A DNA stretch of 64,000 nucleotides, taken from Alkalibacterium sp049389645. Lineage in GTDB: Bacteria > Bacillota > Bacilli > Lactobacillales > Carnobacteriaceae_A. Of this stretch, positions 44,630 to 53,803 are shown piece by piece. Location: NCBI RefSeq assembly GCF_049389645.1, contig NZ_CP186540.1:744001-808000 (forward strand), written 5' to 3'. Position 1 is the first letter of the stretch, and each line of letters opens with the position of its first letter. Position numbers and translations under genes: made by a program. The notes beneath the pieces are model-generated. The model had not been told where the DNA came from. It saw only the letters and a list, made by a program, of their open reading frames with translations, and did not search any database.

Positions 44630-44952
44630 ATCATCTCTCCTTTTATTTGTTTGTTCTACTAAGGATTCATCAGATTAACTCCCGTGTAAAAACGGCAACA
44701 CTTCCTAATTTTTTTAGCTAACTTCGGATTAATTATTTGAAGTCGAATGGTAGAAGTGGCTATCACTAAAAGTTAATCCTTTACTTGAGTACACACTAAC
44801 ATGAATTAAAATCGATTTAAAACATAACGATTTAACAACTTATTTACTAATATGACATTATTATTATGTTGTTTACAGTTTGTTTTAAATAGCAAAAAAA
44901 AGAATAAGCATAAGGTATAAACCTTATGCTTATTCTAATTTGTATGAGTTAA
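44630..44952. other. Intergenic stretch of about 320 bp, AT-rich
   Basis: Lies between the decayed lipoprotein copy and the LysM-3D gene. It should hold the promoter of the lipoprotein genes, but no convincing -35/-10 pair was found. The only clear element is the terminator at 44894-44937. Confidence 0.5.
44894..44937 (-). terminator. Terminator after the LysM-3D gene
   Basis: AGAATAAGCATAAGGT pairs with its complement around a short TATA loop, and T8 follows on the minus strand. Confidence 0.9.
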
Positions 44953-46176
44953 TTAGTTTAAAATTTTAATGTCTAGTTCACGACGCCCAAATTGCCATGC
45001 AGCTTCTAAGTCTTCCATATGAAGGTCAATACGGGTACCTTTGATTGCACCACCAGTGTCTCCAGCAACGAATTCACCATATCCCGGTACAAATATTCTT
45101 GAACCTAATGGAATAACATTTGGATCAACAGCGATAACACGAGAATTTTCTCTTAAATCAATTCCAGCAAACGTAAAGTTACTTAGACTTTCTTGATTAC
45201 GAGAATAAGCAGTTGCTTCAACTGTCATCCAAGTACCCGATTCATCTTTAGTTTCTGCTTCAACCGCTTGGTTAGAAGATGTTGAGGCTTTTGCTTCAGT
45301 CGCTTGAGCCTGTGCTACTTCTTCGGCTTTCGCCGCTTCTGCTGTTTCTGCTGCTTCTTCAGCGTTTGCTACTCTTGCTGCTTCTTTAGCATTTGCCGCT
45401 TCTGCTGCTTCCGCCACTTCGGCTACTCTTGCTGCTTCTGCTGCTTCTGCTGCTTCTGCTGCTTCTGCTGCTTCTGCTGCTTCTGCCGCTTCTGCTACTT
45501 CTGCTGCTTCTGCTGCTTCTGCTGCTTCTGCTGCTTCTGCTTCAGCGTTTGCCGCTTCTGCTGCTTCTGCTTCAGCGTTTGCCGCTTCTGCTGCTTCTGC
45601 TGCTTCTGCCGCTTCTGCCGCTTCTGCTGCTTCTGCTGCTTCTGCCGCTTCTGCTTCAGCGTTTGCTGCTTTTGCCGCTTTTGCCGCATCTTCAGCTTCT
45701 AATGCTTTTACTGCTTTCGCTATTTGTTTTTCTTCTTTAGCTTCTTCTACTTCTTTGGGTGTTTCTGTTTCTTTTACTTCTTCTGTTGAAACATCGTAAC
45801 TTACAACTTCTTCTTCATTTTGTACGGAAACAATTGATAAATCTTTACTTAAATAAACCGTTGACCCAGCCTGAATTAAGTTGCGATTATCAATTTCGTT
45901 AACTTTAGCAAGTTTTTCGACTGAAATATCAGTTACTTGAGAAACTCCCCATAGTGTATCGCCCCATTGGAGAGTATACTCTAATGTTTCATTCTCATTT
46001 TCCATATCTGCTTTTGCATCATTAATTTGTTCTTCAATCTCAAGCACCGTACGTGGTACCCAGTTTGAGCTACTGAATTCATTTGCGCTTGCTTCTGTAT
46101 CGTTAGTTAGTATCATTAAACCCGCTGCAGATAGTGTTAATCCTGCTTTAAGCCATGTGTTTTTCTGAATAGTCAT
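44953..46176 (-). CDS. Secreted LysM and 3D-domain cell-wall protein with Ala/Glu linker
   Basis: A 407-residue exported protein. Residues 1-31 are a signal peptide ending in EASA. A LysM domain (about 56-105, YTLQWGDTLWGVSQVT) binds peptidoglycan. Residues about 160-290 are almost only Ala and Glu in EAA units. The C-terminal 3D domain (about 315-405) has AVDPNVIPLGSRIFVPGYG, AGDTGGAIKGTRIDLHM and three conserved Asp, as in the YocH/YuiC and Rpf/MltA-like lytic proteins. Probably a muralytic enzyme. The ATG at 46176 follows GGGGAATTTGTTA. Confidence 0.9.
   Translation of the reverse strand: MTIQKNTWLKAGLTLSAAGLMILTNDTEASANEFSSSNWVPRTVLEIEEQINDAKADMENENETLEYTLQWGDTLWGVSQVTDISVEKLAKVNEIDNRNLIQAGSTVYLSKDLSIVSVQNEEEVVSYDVSTEEVKETETPKEVEEAKEEKQIAKAVKALEAEDAAKAAKAANAEAEAAEAAEAAEAAEAAEAAEAAEAANAEAEAAEAANAEAEAAEAAEAAEAAEVAEAAEAAEAAEAAEAAEAAEAARVAEVAEAAEAANAKEAARVANAEEAAETAEAAKAEEVAQAQATEAKASTSSNQAVEAETKDESGTWMTVEATAYSRNQESLSNFTFAGIDLRENSRVIAVDPNVIPLGSRIFVPGYGEFVAGDTGGAIKGTRIDLHMEDLEAAWQFGRRELDIKILN
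45300..45690. repeat. Low-complexity triplet and nonamer repeat encoding the Ala/Glu linker
   Basis: Read on the plus strand, GCTGCTTCT-type nonamers repeat about 40 times with GCC/GCT exchanges and interspersed TTCAGCGTTTGCC units (encoding AEAEA/NAEAE). Length should vary between strains by slippage or recombination. Frames on the opposite strand are artefacts. Confidence 0.88.
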
Positions 46177-46399
46177 TAACAAATTCCCCTTTTCGTTTCA
46201 TTCGACTGGTTAAGGTTTCCAGACAGTTTCTAATTGTGTTCAACAGTCTTTCCTGAACAACTGTATGCATCTTACCATGCTATTTGAAAATTAAAAGGGG
46301 TTTGAACGCTTTGTCACTTCCTTTTAGTTAGTTTGTATTATATCTGTTTTATTCTTACAGGACTATTTCAGATTAGAGATACCCTGTAACAGTGTAATA

Positions 46400-46438
46400 T
46401 AAAAAGCCTCCTCTACTTATGTAGTAGAAAAGACTTTT
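46400..46438 (-). terminator. Terminator after the FetB-like gene
   Basis: AAAGTCTTTTCTAC and GTAGAGGAGGCTTT pair on the minus strand with G-U pairs, followed by TTTTATATT. Confidence 0.65.
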
Positions 46439-46445
46439 CTGTTAC

Positions 46446-47210
46446 TTAAATCAGCAACTGATTCCGATCATTATAATATTCTCTGTACGCTAAGTAGCTC
46501 GCAATAAAACTGGCAATACTGGTTACTGATATCAGCATAAACATTACAACAATTTGATACCGAATCGCATCTGTAGGATCTACTCCTGCAAATATCAATC
46601 CGGACATCATGCCAGGTAAGCTGACCAATCCAACTGTCTTGGTACTATCTATAGAAGGACTCATTCCTGTTTTGACACTTTCTCGAATAATACTCATCGA
46701 CGCTTGCTTTTCATTCGCTCCCAATGCCAGCTTTTCTAATACCTGCTGTCTCTGATCAGTAAATTTACTGTTTAGCGCTCGAAAAGTCAATCCTATTGCA
46801 ACCATAGCATTACTGGCTATCATTCCTGTAATAGGAACAATTTGTGATGGCACCCATTCAATTGCTCCTGAGACAATCATGATACTTAAGGTTATTGCAG
46901 TCCCTGCTCCGATAGCAGTTAATGATATTACAAGGGAATTAGAAATGCCCTCACTTCTTTTGTGTGCATTGAAACCGGCATTGAAAACAATAAACAACAC
47001 CATAGCCAATGTTACAAAGAAATCATCGACTTGAATGACATACTTCAATACAAATCCGATGATGAACAGCTGTATTACAGCTCTTACAGCTGCAATAAAA
47101 ATATCATTGCCTAAACCCAATTTTTCTTTGTAAGCTACAAAGACAGCAATAAATATTAATCCTGTTGATAACAGCAGCGAAAAATTACTGATTTCTAAAT
47201 TAGAACCCAT
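46446..47210 (-). CDS. fetB: FetB-like ABC permease (UPF0014), putative iron exporter
   Basis: A 254-residue membrane protein with about seven segments. FIAAVRAVIQLFIIGFVLKYV, IGLTFRALNSKFTDQRQQVLEKLALGA and the loop KTVGLVSLPGMMSGLIFAGVDPTDAIRYQ are typical of FetB/YbbM. In E. coli FetAB exports iron and lowers oxidative stress. It overlaps the stop of fetA by 1 bp. A PerR-type box upstream of the pair supports an iron/peroxide role here. Confidence 0.88.
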   Translation of the reverse strand: MGSNLEISNFSLLLSTGLIFIAVFVAYKEKLGLGNDIFIAAVRAVIQLFIIGFVLKYVIQVDDFFVTLAMVLFIVFNAGFNAHKRSEGISNSLVISLTAIGAGTAITLSIMIVSGAIEWVPSQIVPITGMIASNAMVAIGLTFRALNSKFTDQRQQVLEKLALGANEKQASMSIIRESVKTGMSPSIDSTKTVGLVSLPGMMSGLIFAGVDPTDAIRYQIVVMFMLISVTSIASFIASYLAYREYYNDRNQLLI

Positions 47211-47860
47211 TATTTATCTGCCACCTTTCCGTCAATGATGTGAATAACGCGATCCGCTTGATTAATTTCTCTTTCATCATGCGTAACAGAAAGTATGGTC
47301 ATGTCCGCTTCTTCATTTAATTCGTCTAAAATGGCATAAATAATCTCTTTGTTTTCTGCATCCAGTGAACTTGTCACTTCATCAAGCAAAATGATTTCTG
47401 GTTGATATAACAAATTCCTTACAAGAGCGACACGTTGTTTTTCTCCACCGGATAAATCTTTTACAGCTTTATCTAAGTAAGTACGATTTAATTTCACTCG
47501 CTCAAGCATGGTGACACTTTTCGTTTCATCAAACTCCTCATCACGTATTTCATAAGGAAAGGACAAGTTGTCTCTAACGGTTTGATCAAACAACGTGGCA
47601 TTTTGAAAGAAATAGGAGACTTTTTTTCGATAATCTATTGGGTTGATGTCAGCAATATTCTTCCCGTTATAGCTGACGATTCCTTCTGTGGGGGATAACA
47701 TGCTCGCAATGATTTTGAGTAAGGTGCTCTTTCCTCCACCTGAAGGACCTGTAATTGTCACGCGTTCCCCTTTATTGATGGAAAAATTCAAACCCTTTAA
47801 AATCTTTTCCTGATCTACACTGAAACTAACATTCTTGATCTCTATTATTCTTTCTGCCAT
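47210..47860 (-). CDS. fetA: FetA-like ABC transporter ATP-binding protein
   Basis: A 216-residue ATPase. Walker A is ITGPSGGGKSTLLKI, the signature is LSGGEKQRVALVRNLLYQPEIILLDEVTSSLD, and SVTHDEREINQADRVIHI holds the switch His. It pairs with the FetB permease downstream. RBS AAAGGAGAAAAAG. Its promoter region carries a perfect PerR-type palindrome. Confidence 0.9.
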   Translation of the reverse strand: MAERIIEIKNVSFSVDQEKILKGLNFSINKGERVTITGPSGGGKSTLLKIIASMLSPTEGIVSYNGKNIADINPIDYRKKVSYFFQNATLFDQTVRDNLSFPYEIRDEEFDETKSVTMLERVKLNRTYLDKAVKDLSGGEKQRVALVRNLLYQPEIILLDEVTSSLDAENKEIIYAILDELNEEADMTILSVTHDEREINQADRVIHIIDGKVADK

Positions 47861-47876
47861 TCTTTTTCTCCTTTAC

Positions 47877-47923
47877 GTTTGCCTACTTTATAATAATTAT
47901 AAAGTAAGCAAACTAAATTGCAA
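47877..47923 (-). promoter_or_regulatory. fetAB promoter with PerR-type box
   Basis: TTATAATAATTATAA (47888-47902) matches the PerR consensus TTATAATNATTATAA exactly. It is the core of a 37-bp dyad (47877-47913) with one mismatched pair, ending GTTTGC/GCAAAC. On the minus strand TATAAT (47901-47896) inside the box and TTGCAA (47923-47918) form a promoter with a 16-bp spacer. PerR binding would cover the -10. Confidence 0.82.
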
Positions 47924-47933
47924 CCATTCTAGA

Positions 47934-48836
47934 CTAATCATTCCAAGTTTTTTCAGCTTGAGTGATTCGTTCAGCTTTCACCTCTTCAGCCAAGTAAGTA
48001 AACCCTTCTCCGGTCACCTCTTGAACGTGAGAAATAGTCATGAACGCATTAGGGTCGATCGCTTCTACGATCCGTTTGATACGCAGTACTTCTCGTCGAC
48101 TGATAATAATATATAAAATTTCTTTTTTCTCTTTTGTATAATAACCCTTGCCATCTAAAATAGTTATGCCTCTGCCAAGTTGTTGTTCAATAGCATCAGC
48201 AATTTCTACATACTTGTCAGAAATGATAAAGAAAGATTTTCTCGGATTCAGCCCTTCTAGTATGAAGTCGATCACTTTACTTTGGATGTATAAATTGATC
48301 AGTGTCAAGAATGCATTTTCTGCACCAATAACGAACGCGCTCGGTACCACTACCAAGACATCGATCATGAGCAGTCCTGTTGGCACATTGATACCGACGT
48401 ACTTATGCAATAATTTAGCAATGATATCACTGCCGGCAGTTGTGCCGTGCCCTAGCATAATCAATCCTATGCCGGTACCCATAAATATACCTGAACCGAT
48501 GGGCGCTAATAAAGTCGTCTCCGGAATGAATTCCCATCTAGTTACAACCAGTAAAAGTACCGATATGATTCCATTGGCCACTAAAGTGTAATACAAGGTC
48601 TTTTTATCCAAGAACTTGTAACCAATCGCCAATATAACGATATTAGCGATAAAAATGGTGTAAGAAGGTGTAATATTCAGGACATAAAATAGGATCAGCG
48701 AAAACCCTGTTAAACCACCTTCGGACAAACCGTTAGGAACAGTGAAGACATTGACACTGATAGCATAAAGCAGCGAACCTATGACAATGAGCGCCAAATT
48801 CTTTAAACGTGTCTTGGTTATGATCTTATTTTTCAT
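47934..48836 (-). CDS. YitT-family membrane protein (DUF161/DUF2179)
   Basis: A 300-residue protein with five to six membrane segments in the first 190 residues (GSLLYAISVNVFTVPNGLSEGG, GTTAGSDIIAKLL) and a C-terminal DUF2179 cytoplasmic domain (SDKYVEIADAIEQQLGRGITILDGKGYYT). Function in the family is unknown; transport is suspected. The ATG at 48836 overlaps the amidohydrolase end by 11 bp; a longer form to 48875 is possible. Confidence 0.88.
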   Translation of the reverse strand: MKNKIITKTRLKNLALIVIGSLLYAISVNVFTVPNGLSEGGLTGFSLILFYVLNITPSYTIFIANIVILAIGYKFLDKKTLYYTLVANGIISVLLLVVTRWEFIPETTLLAPIGSGIFMGTGIGLIMLGHGTTAGSDIIAKLLHKYVGINVPTGLLMIDVLVVVPSAFVIGAENAFLTLINLYIQSKVIDFILEGLNPRKSFFIISDKYVEIADAIEQQLGRGITILDGKGYYTKEKKEILYIIISRREVLRIKRIVEAIDPNAFMTISHVQEVTGEGFTYLAEEVKAERITQAEKTWND

Positions 48837-50445
48837 CTGCTTCACCCACGCTATAAACACAGTCCCCATCGACATAGGTCTCTATAACCTTTATCGCTTT
48901 GATTTGTTGAGGTTCACAGGTGAAAATATCTTTGTCAAGAATGATAAAATCAGCCAGGTAACCTTCTTTAAGCCGCCCTTTATCTGTCTCTTCAAAGGAC
49001 GCATAGGCTCCTTCATAAGTATACGCATCTATGGCTGAATAAATATCTACAGCCTCACTTGGTAGATACGGTTCAGCATTTGAAGAATCTAAACGATTTC
49101 GAGTCACTGCACATTGAATATTAAAAAAGGGATTGAACGAAACGATCGGAGCGTCACTGCTAAACGATTGATGGATCTCTTTATTTATCATTGTCTGAAA
49201 AAGATATGAAGTGTTCGCACGTTCTTCCCCGACACGGTCATAGATAATAGGCATATCATCATCCAAGAAAATGGGCTGTACATAGGTTAAGTAATCTTTC
49301 TCAGCTACACGCTCAATGAGATCCATTCCAGTTATCTGCATGTGATTTATTCCCAGTCTCAGGATGTTCGGCTGACCATTTAAGGCGGCATCATATGCGT
49401 TTAAGATCGTCTCGATCCCACGGTCTCCGATGCCGTGGATGATCACTTGAAAACCATGATCCACTGCTGATTTGACTTCTTCTGTTAATGTTTCTTGAGA
49501 CTTTGTTAACATTCCCCGAGTTGTCAGATCGTCGGAATAAGGTTCTCTCAGCGCAGCTGTCCGTGATCCGAGCGTACCATCGATAAAGAATTTTATCGGA
49601 CCCACTTTATTCCAGCTTGACCCTTGTTGAAAGGAATAAGAACTATTTAAAAAACCTGATAGATATTTGCCATCATTAAACCAGATCTGCTGGTAAAAAC
49701 GAAGTGTTAATCGCTGTTCCTTTTCCAATTCTTCATAGAGCTTCAATGTCTCTTCAATCGTCTCGTCTTTTGCATCATTCGTGTGCATGGAAGTGAGTCC
49801 GACTTGATTGGCTAATTTCATCGTATCGATCAACAGCTTTTTCTTCTCCGCTTTTGTTTTGCGGGGAAGTTTTGCTTTGACTAAATCAACGGCGCCTTCG
49901 GTTAAGACTCCTGTAGGCTTGCCCGACTCGTCTTTGATTATTTCTCCACCATTTGCAACGGTTGTGTCGCTTGTGATACCGAAATAGTTTAACGCGGCTG
50001 TATTCAAACTCATAACATGTCTGTCTACACGCACTAAAACAACCGGAACATCTGCAGATGCCTGATCCAGATCGAACCGGTTGGGCATCCTCTTTTCATC
50101 CGTAAAGGTTGTATGGTTCCATCCTTCGGTGTATAAAATGGTTTCTTTCGTCAACTCATTTTCATCAATGTGTTTTTGACAACGCTCTATAAGTTCTTTC
50201 ATTGAACTGACATCTGTAATAGGTAACAAACTAAGATATTCAGCGGTCATCAAAAAATGCAGATGCGAATCGATCAGACCCGGCAAGACTGTTTGTCCTT
50301 TTAAATCAACGACAGACTCTCCTTTAAAGACACTTAGACATTCATTTTTGCTTCCTACTTTAATGATACGGTTATCCTCAATGATCATCGCCTCAGCGAA
50401 TGACTCTCGTTCTATGTAAATTTTTCCATTTTTAAATAATTTCAT
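48826..50445 (-). CDS. YtcJ-like amidohydrolase
   Basis: A 539-residue metal-dependent hydrolase of the amidohydrolase-3 group. The N-terminal beta domain contains DLKGQTVLPGLIDSHLHF (HxH metal site), then LGINHMQIT, and FSSDAPIVSFNPFFNIQCAVTR holds the catalytic Asp. The substrate is unknown; relatives act on N-formyl or N-acyl compounds. The ATG at 50445 follows AAAGGATGGGTTGC. It is coupled to the YitT gene. Confidence 0.88.
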   Translation of the reverse strand: MKLFKNGKIYIERESFAEAMIIEDNRIIKVGSKNECLSVFKGESVVDLKGQTVLPGLIDSHLHFLMTAEYLSLLPITDVSSMKELIERCQKHIDENELTKETILYTEGWNHTTFTDEKRMPNRFDLDQASADVPVVLVRVDRHVMSLNTAALNYFGITSDTTVANGGEIIKDESGKPTGVLTEGAVDLVKAKLPRKTKAEKKKLLIDTMKLANQVGLTSMHTNDAKDETIEETLKLYEELEKEQRLTLRFYQQIWFNDGKYLSGFLNSSYSFQQGSSWNKVGPIKFFIDGTLGSRTAALREPYSDDLTTRGMLTKSQETLTEEVKSAVDHGFQVIIHGIGDRGIETILNAYDAALNGQPNILRLGINHMQITGMDLIERVAEKDYLTYVQPIFLDDDMPIIYDRVGEERANTSYLFQTMINKEIHQSFSSDAPIVSFNPFFNIQCAVTRNRLDSSNAEPYLPSEAVDIYSAIDAYTYEGAYASFEETDKGRLKEGYLADFIILDKDIFTCEPQQIKAIKVIETYVDGDCVYSVGEADEK

Positions 50446-50515
50446 GCAACCCATCCTTTCATAAGATGACACTCCTATTTATTATACAACTAAAAAATAA
50501 CGTATGTATATACAC

Positions 50516-50547
50516 GAAAAAAACCAGAACATAAATGTTCTGGTTTG
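50516..50547 (-). terminator. Terminator after the GT32 gene
   Basis: AAACCAGAACAT and ATGTTCTGGTTT form a perfect stem around a 2-nt turn (AA), with T7 on the minus strand. Confidence 0.85.
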
Positions 50548-50563
50548 CCTAATCAAATAATTA

Positions 50564-51190
50564 TTATAACCAGCTACCCGTAAACTGATGGATGCCATGT
50601 GTATTAGGCGTCGCATCCACTTCACGTGTCCAATAATCTTTAGGGGAAAAATATTCACGTGGTAAAATAGTGCAATTTTCTATTTCTTGTCGCGTATTAT
50701 TAGGTTTAAGTCCTCTTTCAATCATTATCTCAGTGATTCTATCTACATTTGTTTTATCGTCACGTGTACCATCAGGCAAAATAAACTCTCTACCCTCATA
50801 ATCTTTGTACAGTTCTTCAATAAATGGATGATGGGCTTCTGCACCAATAATTCCTGTTGATATTTCCGTTTCGATTTCAAAACTGAAAAAGGCAGGAAAT
50901 TCACGAAATTTATCTATCGGTTTTATCAGTTCCATATCGGTGTCACAATACACCCCACCGTGCTCTTTTAGTGCATGTAGACGTGCCACATCCGAAACAA
51001 AGGCATAGTCTTCTCTTTCATAAGCTTGTTCTGCATACTTTCCATGCTCTTTGGGAGTGAAATTTGATTCATCCCATCGCATAATTTCCCAATCAGGACA
51101 ATACTTTTTCCAGCTTGCTAAACATTTTTCTTCGAGCGGTCCGAGTTCATTTCCTCCGAACCAAGCATAATGAATGATCTTAGGTATCAT
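50564..51190 (-). CDS. GT32-family glycosyltransferase (OCH1-like)
   Basis: A 208-residue GT-A enzyme. The start IPKIIHYAWFGGNELG is typical and the metal-binding DXD lies in GGVYCDTDMELIKP. The substrate, probably a cell-surface glycan, is unknown. The ATG at 51190 follows AAAGGGAGAGATAATT; an in-frame extension to 51274 has no ribosome binding site. Monocistronic, divergent from the MBL-rhodanese gene. Confidence 0.9.
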   Translation of the reverse strand: MIPKIIHYAWFGGNELGPLEEKCLASWKKYCPDWEIMRWDESNFTPKEHGKYAEQAYEREDYAFVSDVARLHALKEHGGVYCDTDMELIKPIDKFREFPAFFSFEIETEISTGIIGAEAHHPFIEELYKDYEGREFILPDGTRDDKTNVDRITEIMIERGLKPNNTRQEIENCTILPREYFSPKDYWTREVDATPNTHGIHQFTGSWL

Positions 51191-51361
51191 AATTATCTCT
51201 CCCTTTAAAGTACTACTATCTATTTTAACAAACCAGTATATAAAAAATCGATTATAAAGACTTAAGCGGATCAATAAGCATTTCCTTAAAAGGACTCACC
51301 TATGCATGTTAAAATGATTAATAATAAGCGTTCTGTTAAAAAAATTAGGGAGTGGACATAA

Positions 51362-52741
51362 ATGTATTTTAAATCTTTTTTTGATAAGCAATTAGCTCAA
51401 ATGGCTTACTTAGTGGGCTGTCAGCAAACGGGAGAAGCCATCATCATCGATCCGCTGCGTGATCTTGAAGACTATATAAAAGAAGCTGAAGCGGAAGGAT
51501 TAACCATTACCAAAGGAGCGGAAACACACATTCATGCTGACTTTGCTTCCGGACTCCGTGATGTGAAACGGAAATTAAATGCACAACTTTATGTCTCCGA
51601 TATGGGAGATGCTGACTGGAAATATCAGAATATGCCTGACGACACAGTTTACCTCAAAGCAGGAGAAACAATTGAAATCGGTAATATCATACTAGAAGTC
51701 TTGTATACCCCTGGACATACACCTGAAAGCATTTCTTTCATGTTGACAGATAAAGGGGGAGGATCATCTGTTCCTATGGGTATCTTCTCCGGAGATTTCT
51801 TATTTGTCGGAGATGTTGGTCGGCCAGACTTACTCGAAGCCGCCGCGCAGATGGAAGGAACCACCGATTCTGGCGCAAAAGATATGTACCATTCCGTACA
51901 GAAAGCCAAAGAGCTTCCCGATTACCTGCAAGTATGGCCGGGACACGGCGCCGGAAGTGCCTGTGGTAAATCATTAGGGGCTGTCCCGATGAGTACCTTG
52001 GGATATGAAAAAGAAAATAACTGGGCTTTTCAGCTCGACGATGAAGAAGCCTTTAAAAAAGAACTTGTTCTGGAGCAACCTGAACCGCCCAATTACTTTG
52101 CAGAGATGAAAAAAATAAACAAAGTCGCTGTTCCAAAAGCTTTAGATACTCGCGTATATCCTATCAATTCAACTGGATTTTCAGAACTGATTATTGACTT
52201 ACGTCCTAAAGAAGTTTATCAGGCACATCATAAGTATGGCACACTCAATATTCCGATGAATGATAATTTTTTAAGCTATGCGGGTTGGTTCCTGGATTAC
52301 GATAAAGAATTGACACTGATCGGTTCCAAAGAAGATGCCGACGAAGCAAGCAAACAGCTTTTACTCATCGGCTTTGATAAAGTCAACGGCTACGCTAGCC
52401 CAGATGATCTTGATAACTTGACTGTTTCTCTCAATATTGAAGCAGCTGAATTTGTAGCCTTATATCAGAAAAATAAAAACAGCTTAAATATTCTAGATGT
52501 ACGTAATCGCTCAGAATGGGATGAAGGACATCTAAAGGGAGCAAAACGGGTCTTAATGGGAGACCTTTTGAACGAAGACATTCCTTTTGCCGAAAACGAC
52601 CCTCTTTTTGTCCACTGTGAATCCGGCGTGCGTTCAAGTATCGCCTTGGGCGCTCTGGAAAAGAGAGGTTTCACTCATGTCATTAATATCAAAGGTGGCT
52701 ACGGCGATATAGAACAAATAATGAACGATCAATTAACTTGA
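51362..52741 (+). CDS. MBL-fold protein with two C-terminal rhodanese domains
   Basis: A 459-residue protein related to persulfide dioxygenases and CstB-like proteins. Residues 1-250 are the MBL domain (ETHIHADFASGLRDV, YTPGHTPESISFML, VWPGHGAGSACG). Residues about 265-350 are a rhodanese fold without a catalytic cysteine. Residues about 365-455 are a rhodanese with Cys419 in FVHCESGVRSS. It probably handles low-molecular-weight persulfides or sulfide. No CsoR/CstR gene is adjacent. Confidence 0.9.
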   Translation: MYFKSFFDKQLAQMAYLVGCQQTGEAIIIDPLRDLEDYIKEAEAEGLTITKGAETHIHADFASGLRDVKRKLNAQLYVSDMGDADWKYQNMPDDTVYLKAGETIEIGNIILEVLYTPGHTPESISFMLTDKGGGSSVPMGIFSGDFLFVGDVGRPDLLEAAAQMEGTTDSGAKDMYHSVQKAKELPDYLQVWPGHGAGSACGKSLGAVPMSTLGYEKENNWAFQLDDEEAFKKELVLEQPEPPNYFAEMKKINKVAVPKALDTRVYPINSTGFSELIIDLRPKEVYQAHHKYGTLNIPMNDNFLSYAGWFLDYDKELTLIGSKEDADEASKQLLLIGFDKVNGYASPDDLDNLTVSLNIEAAEFVALYQKNKNSLNILDVRNRSEWDEGHLKGAKRVLMGDLLNEDIPFAENDPLFVHCESGVRSSIALGALEKRGFTHVINIKGGYGDIEQIMNDQLT

Positions 52742-52783
52742 AATAAAGGACGTATCCCTGCAATAAGGATACGTCCTTTATTA
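52742..52783 (+). terminator. Terminator after the MBL-rhodanese gene (copy A)
   Basis: AATAAAGGACGTATCC pairs perfectly with GGATACGTCCTTTATT. The same stem occurs at 55945-55988. Confidence 0.9.
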
Positions 52784-53151
52784 ATTTAGACCAAATTTTC
52801 CCTATTACACCATTATCCTCTTTTACATCTGCAGCACAGCAATATAAGAACGTGCCTTACTCAATAAAAATGTGTGGAATCCATATTTCAAGAAACAATG
52901 CACGATATTCTCTATCTTTACTAGGTTTCCTATCGGGACAGGTCTTTAGATAACATGTTTTTGATTCTTTGTTTAAAAAGTATCTTTAGTGTGGGAACAT
53001 TCGTATCGATTTTTATATAAAAATCTCAATACATCTGTCTAATTATCTCTCTTTATCACTATGGAACATTCACTCTCTTACTTAAAAGCTCTTGCTTGTT
53101 TTCAAGTAAAACCGTAAGATGAAATCAAAACTACCTGAAGGAGCGGTTGAA
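52784..53151. other. Intergenic stretch of about 370 bp before the TetR gene
   Basis: No gene seen in it. It contains a perfect 18-bp palindrome, GATTTTTATATAAAAATC at 53008-53025, which could be a regulator site or a weak terminator. No clear promoter for the TetR gene was found. Confidence 0.5.
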
Positions 53152-53796
53152 GTGGACTCCATTTTTGAACTGTTTAAACATAAAATTGAAAACAATGAGA
53201 AACTAACTCCGAAGATGCAGGATATCTTGGAAGCTAGCTTATTATTGTTTGCTGAAAAAGGCTACTCAAACACCTCAACTAAAGATATCGCACGCTCAGC
53301 AAATGTTGCAGAAGGCACTATCTTCAAGCATTTCGGCTCAAAAGAAAATTTGCTTTATGCCAGTATTTTACCGCTCCTCAGTCAATCGCTCGAAGACTTG
53401 ATTCCAACATATTCACAAAACAACCTGGATAGGCTTAGCACCATGTCATTTGCAAATTTTCTTCACCAAGTTCTGCCAGAACGAATAAATTTTGCCGGAA
53501 ACAATCTAAAAATCTGGAAAATATTCCTGACAGAATATCTCTATCAAGAAACGATGCGCGATAACTTGATCACATTGATTCCTAAAGTATTGCTCGATGA
53601 AATCAATCAAATCATAAATCTATTTAAAGAAAAAAAAGAAATTATAGATTGGCCAAACGAAGAAATCATCCGTCTCATCATCAGCATCATCGCTGGTTAT
53701 GTCGTTGCCAAATCAATGGGCTTTTCCACCAACTCTGAAACCAAGACTGAAACCGATCATCTCATTCTTTTTCTCGAAAAAGGACTTCATCCTTAA
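53152..53796 (+). CDS. TetR-family transcriptional regulator
   Basis: A 214-residue regulator. The HTH lies at about residues 25-65 (TSTKDIARSANVAEGTIFKHFGSKENLL). The C-terminal ligand domain is not assignable. I chose GTG 53152 because GAAGGAG lies 8 nt upstream; the in-frame ATG at 53119 has no ribosome binding site. It sits 94 bp upstream of the ABC exporter gene, which has two palindromes in its promoter, so it probably represses that exporter and responds to an exported compound. Confidence 0.9.
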   Translation: MDSIFELFKHKIENNEKLTPKMQDILEASLLLFAEKGYSNTSTKDIARSANVAEGTIFKHFGSKENLLYASILPLLSQSLEDLIPTYSQNNLDRLSTMSFANFLHQVLPERINFAGNNLKIWKIFLTEYLYQETMRDNLITLIPKVLLDEINQIINLFKEKKEIIDWPNEEIIRLIISIIAGYVVAKSMGFSTNSETKTETDHLILFLEKGLHP

Positions 53797-53803
53797 TTTG
53801 ACC

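Noticed and set aside
45304..45740. Plus-strand ORFs rich in Leu or Cys/Phe
   Set aside because: They are shadow frames of the GCTGCTTCT repeat encoding the Ala/Glu linker on the minus strand.
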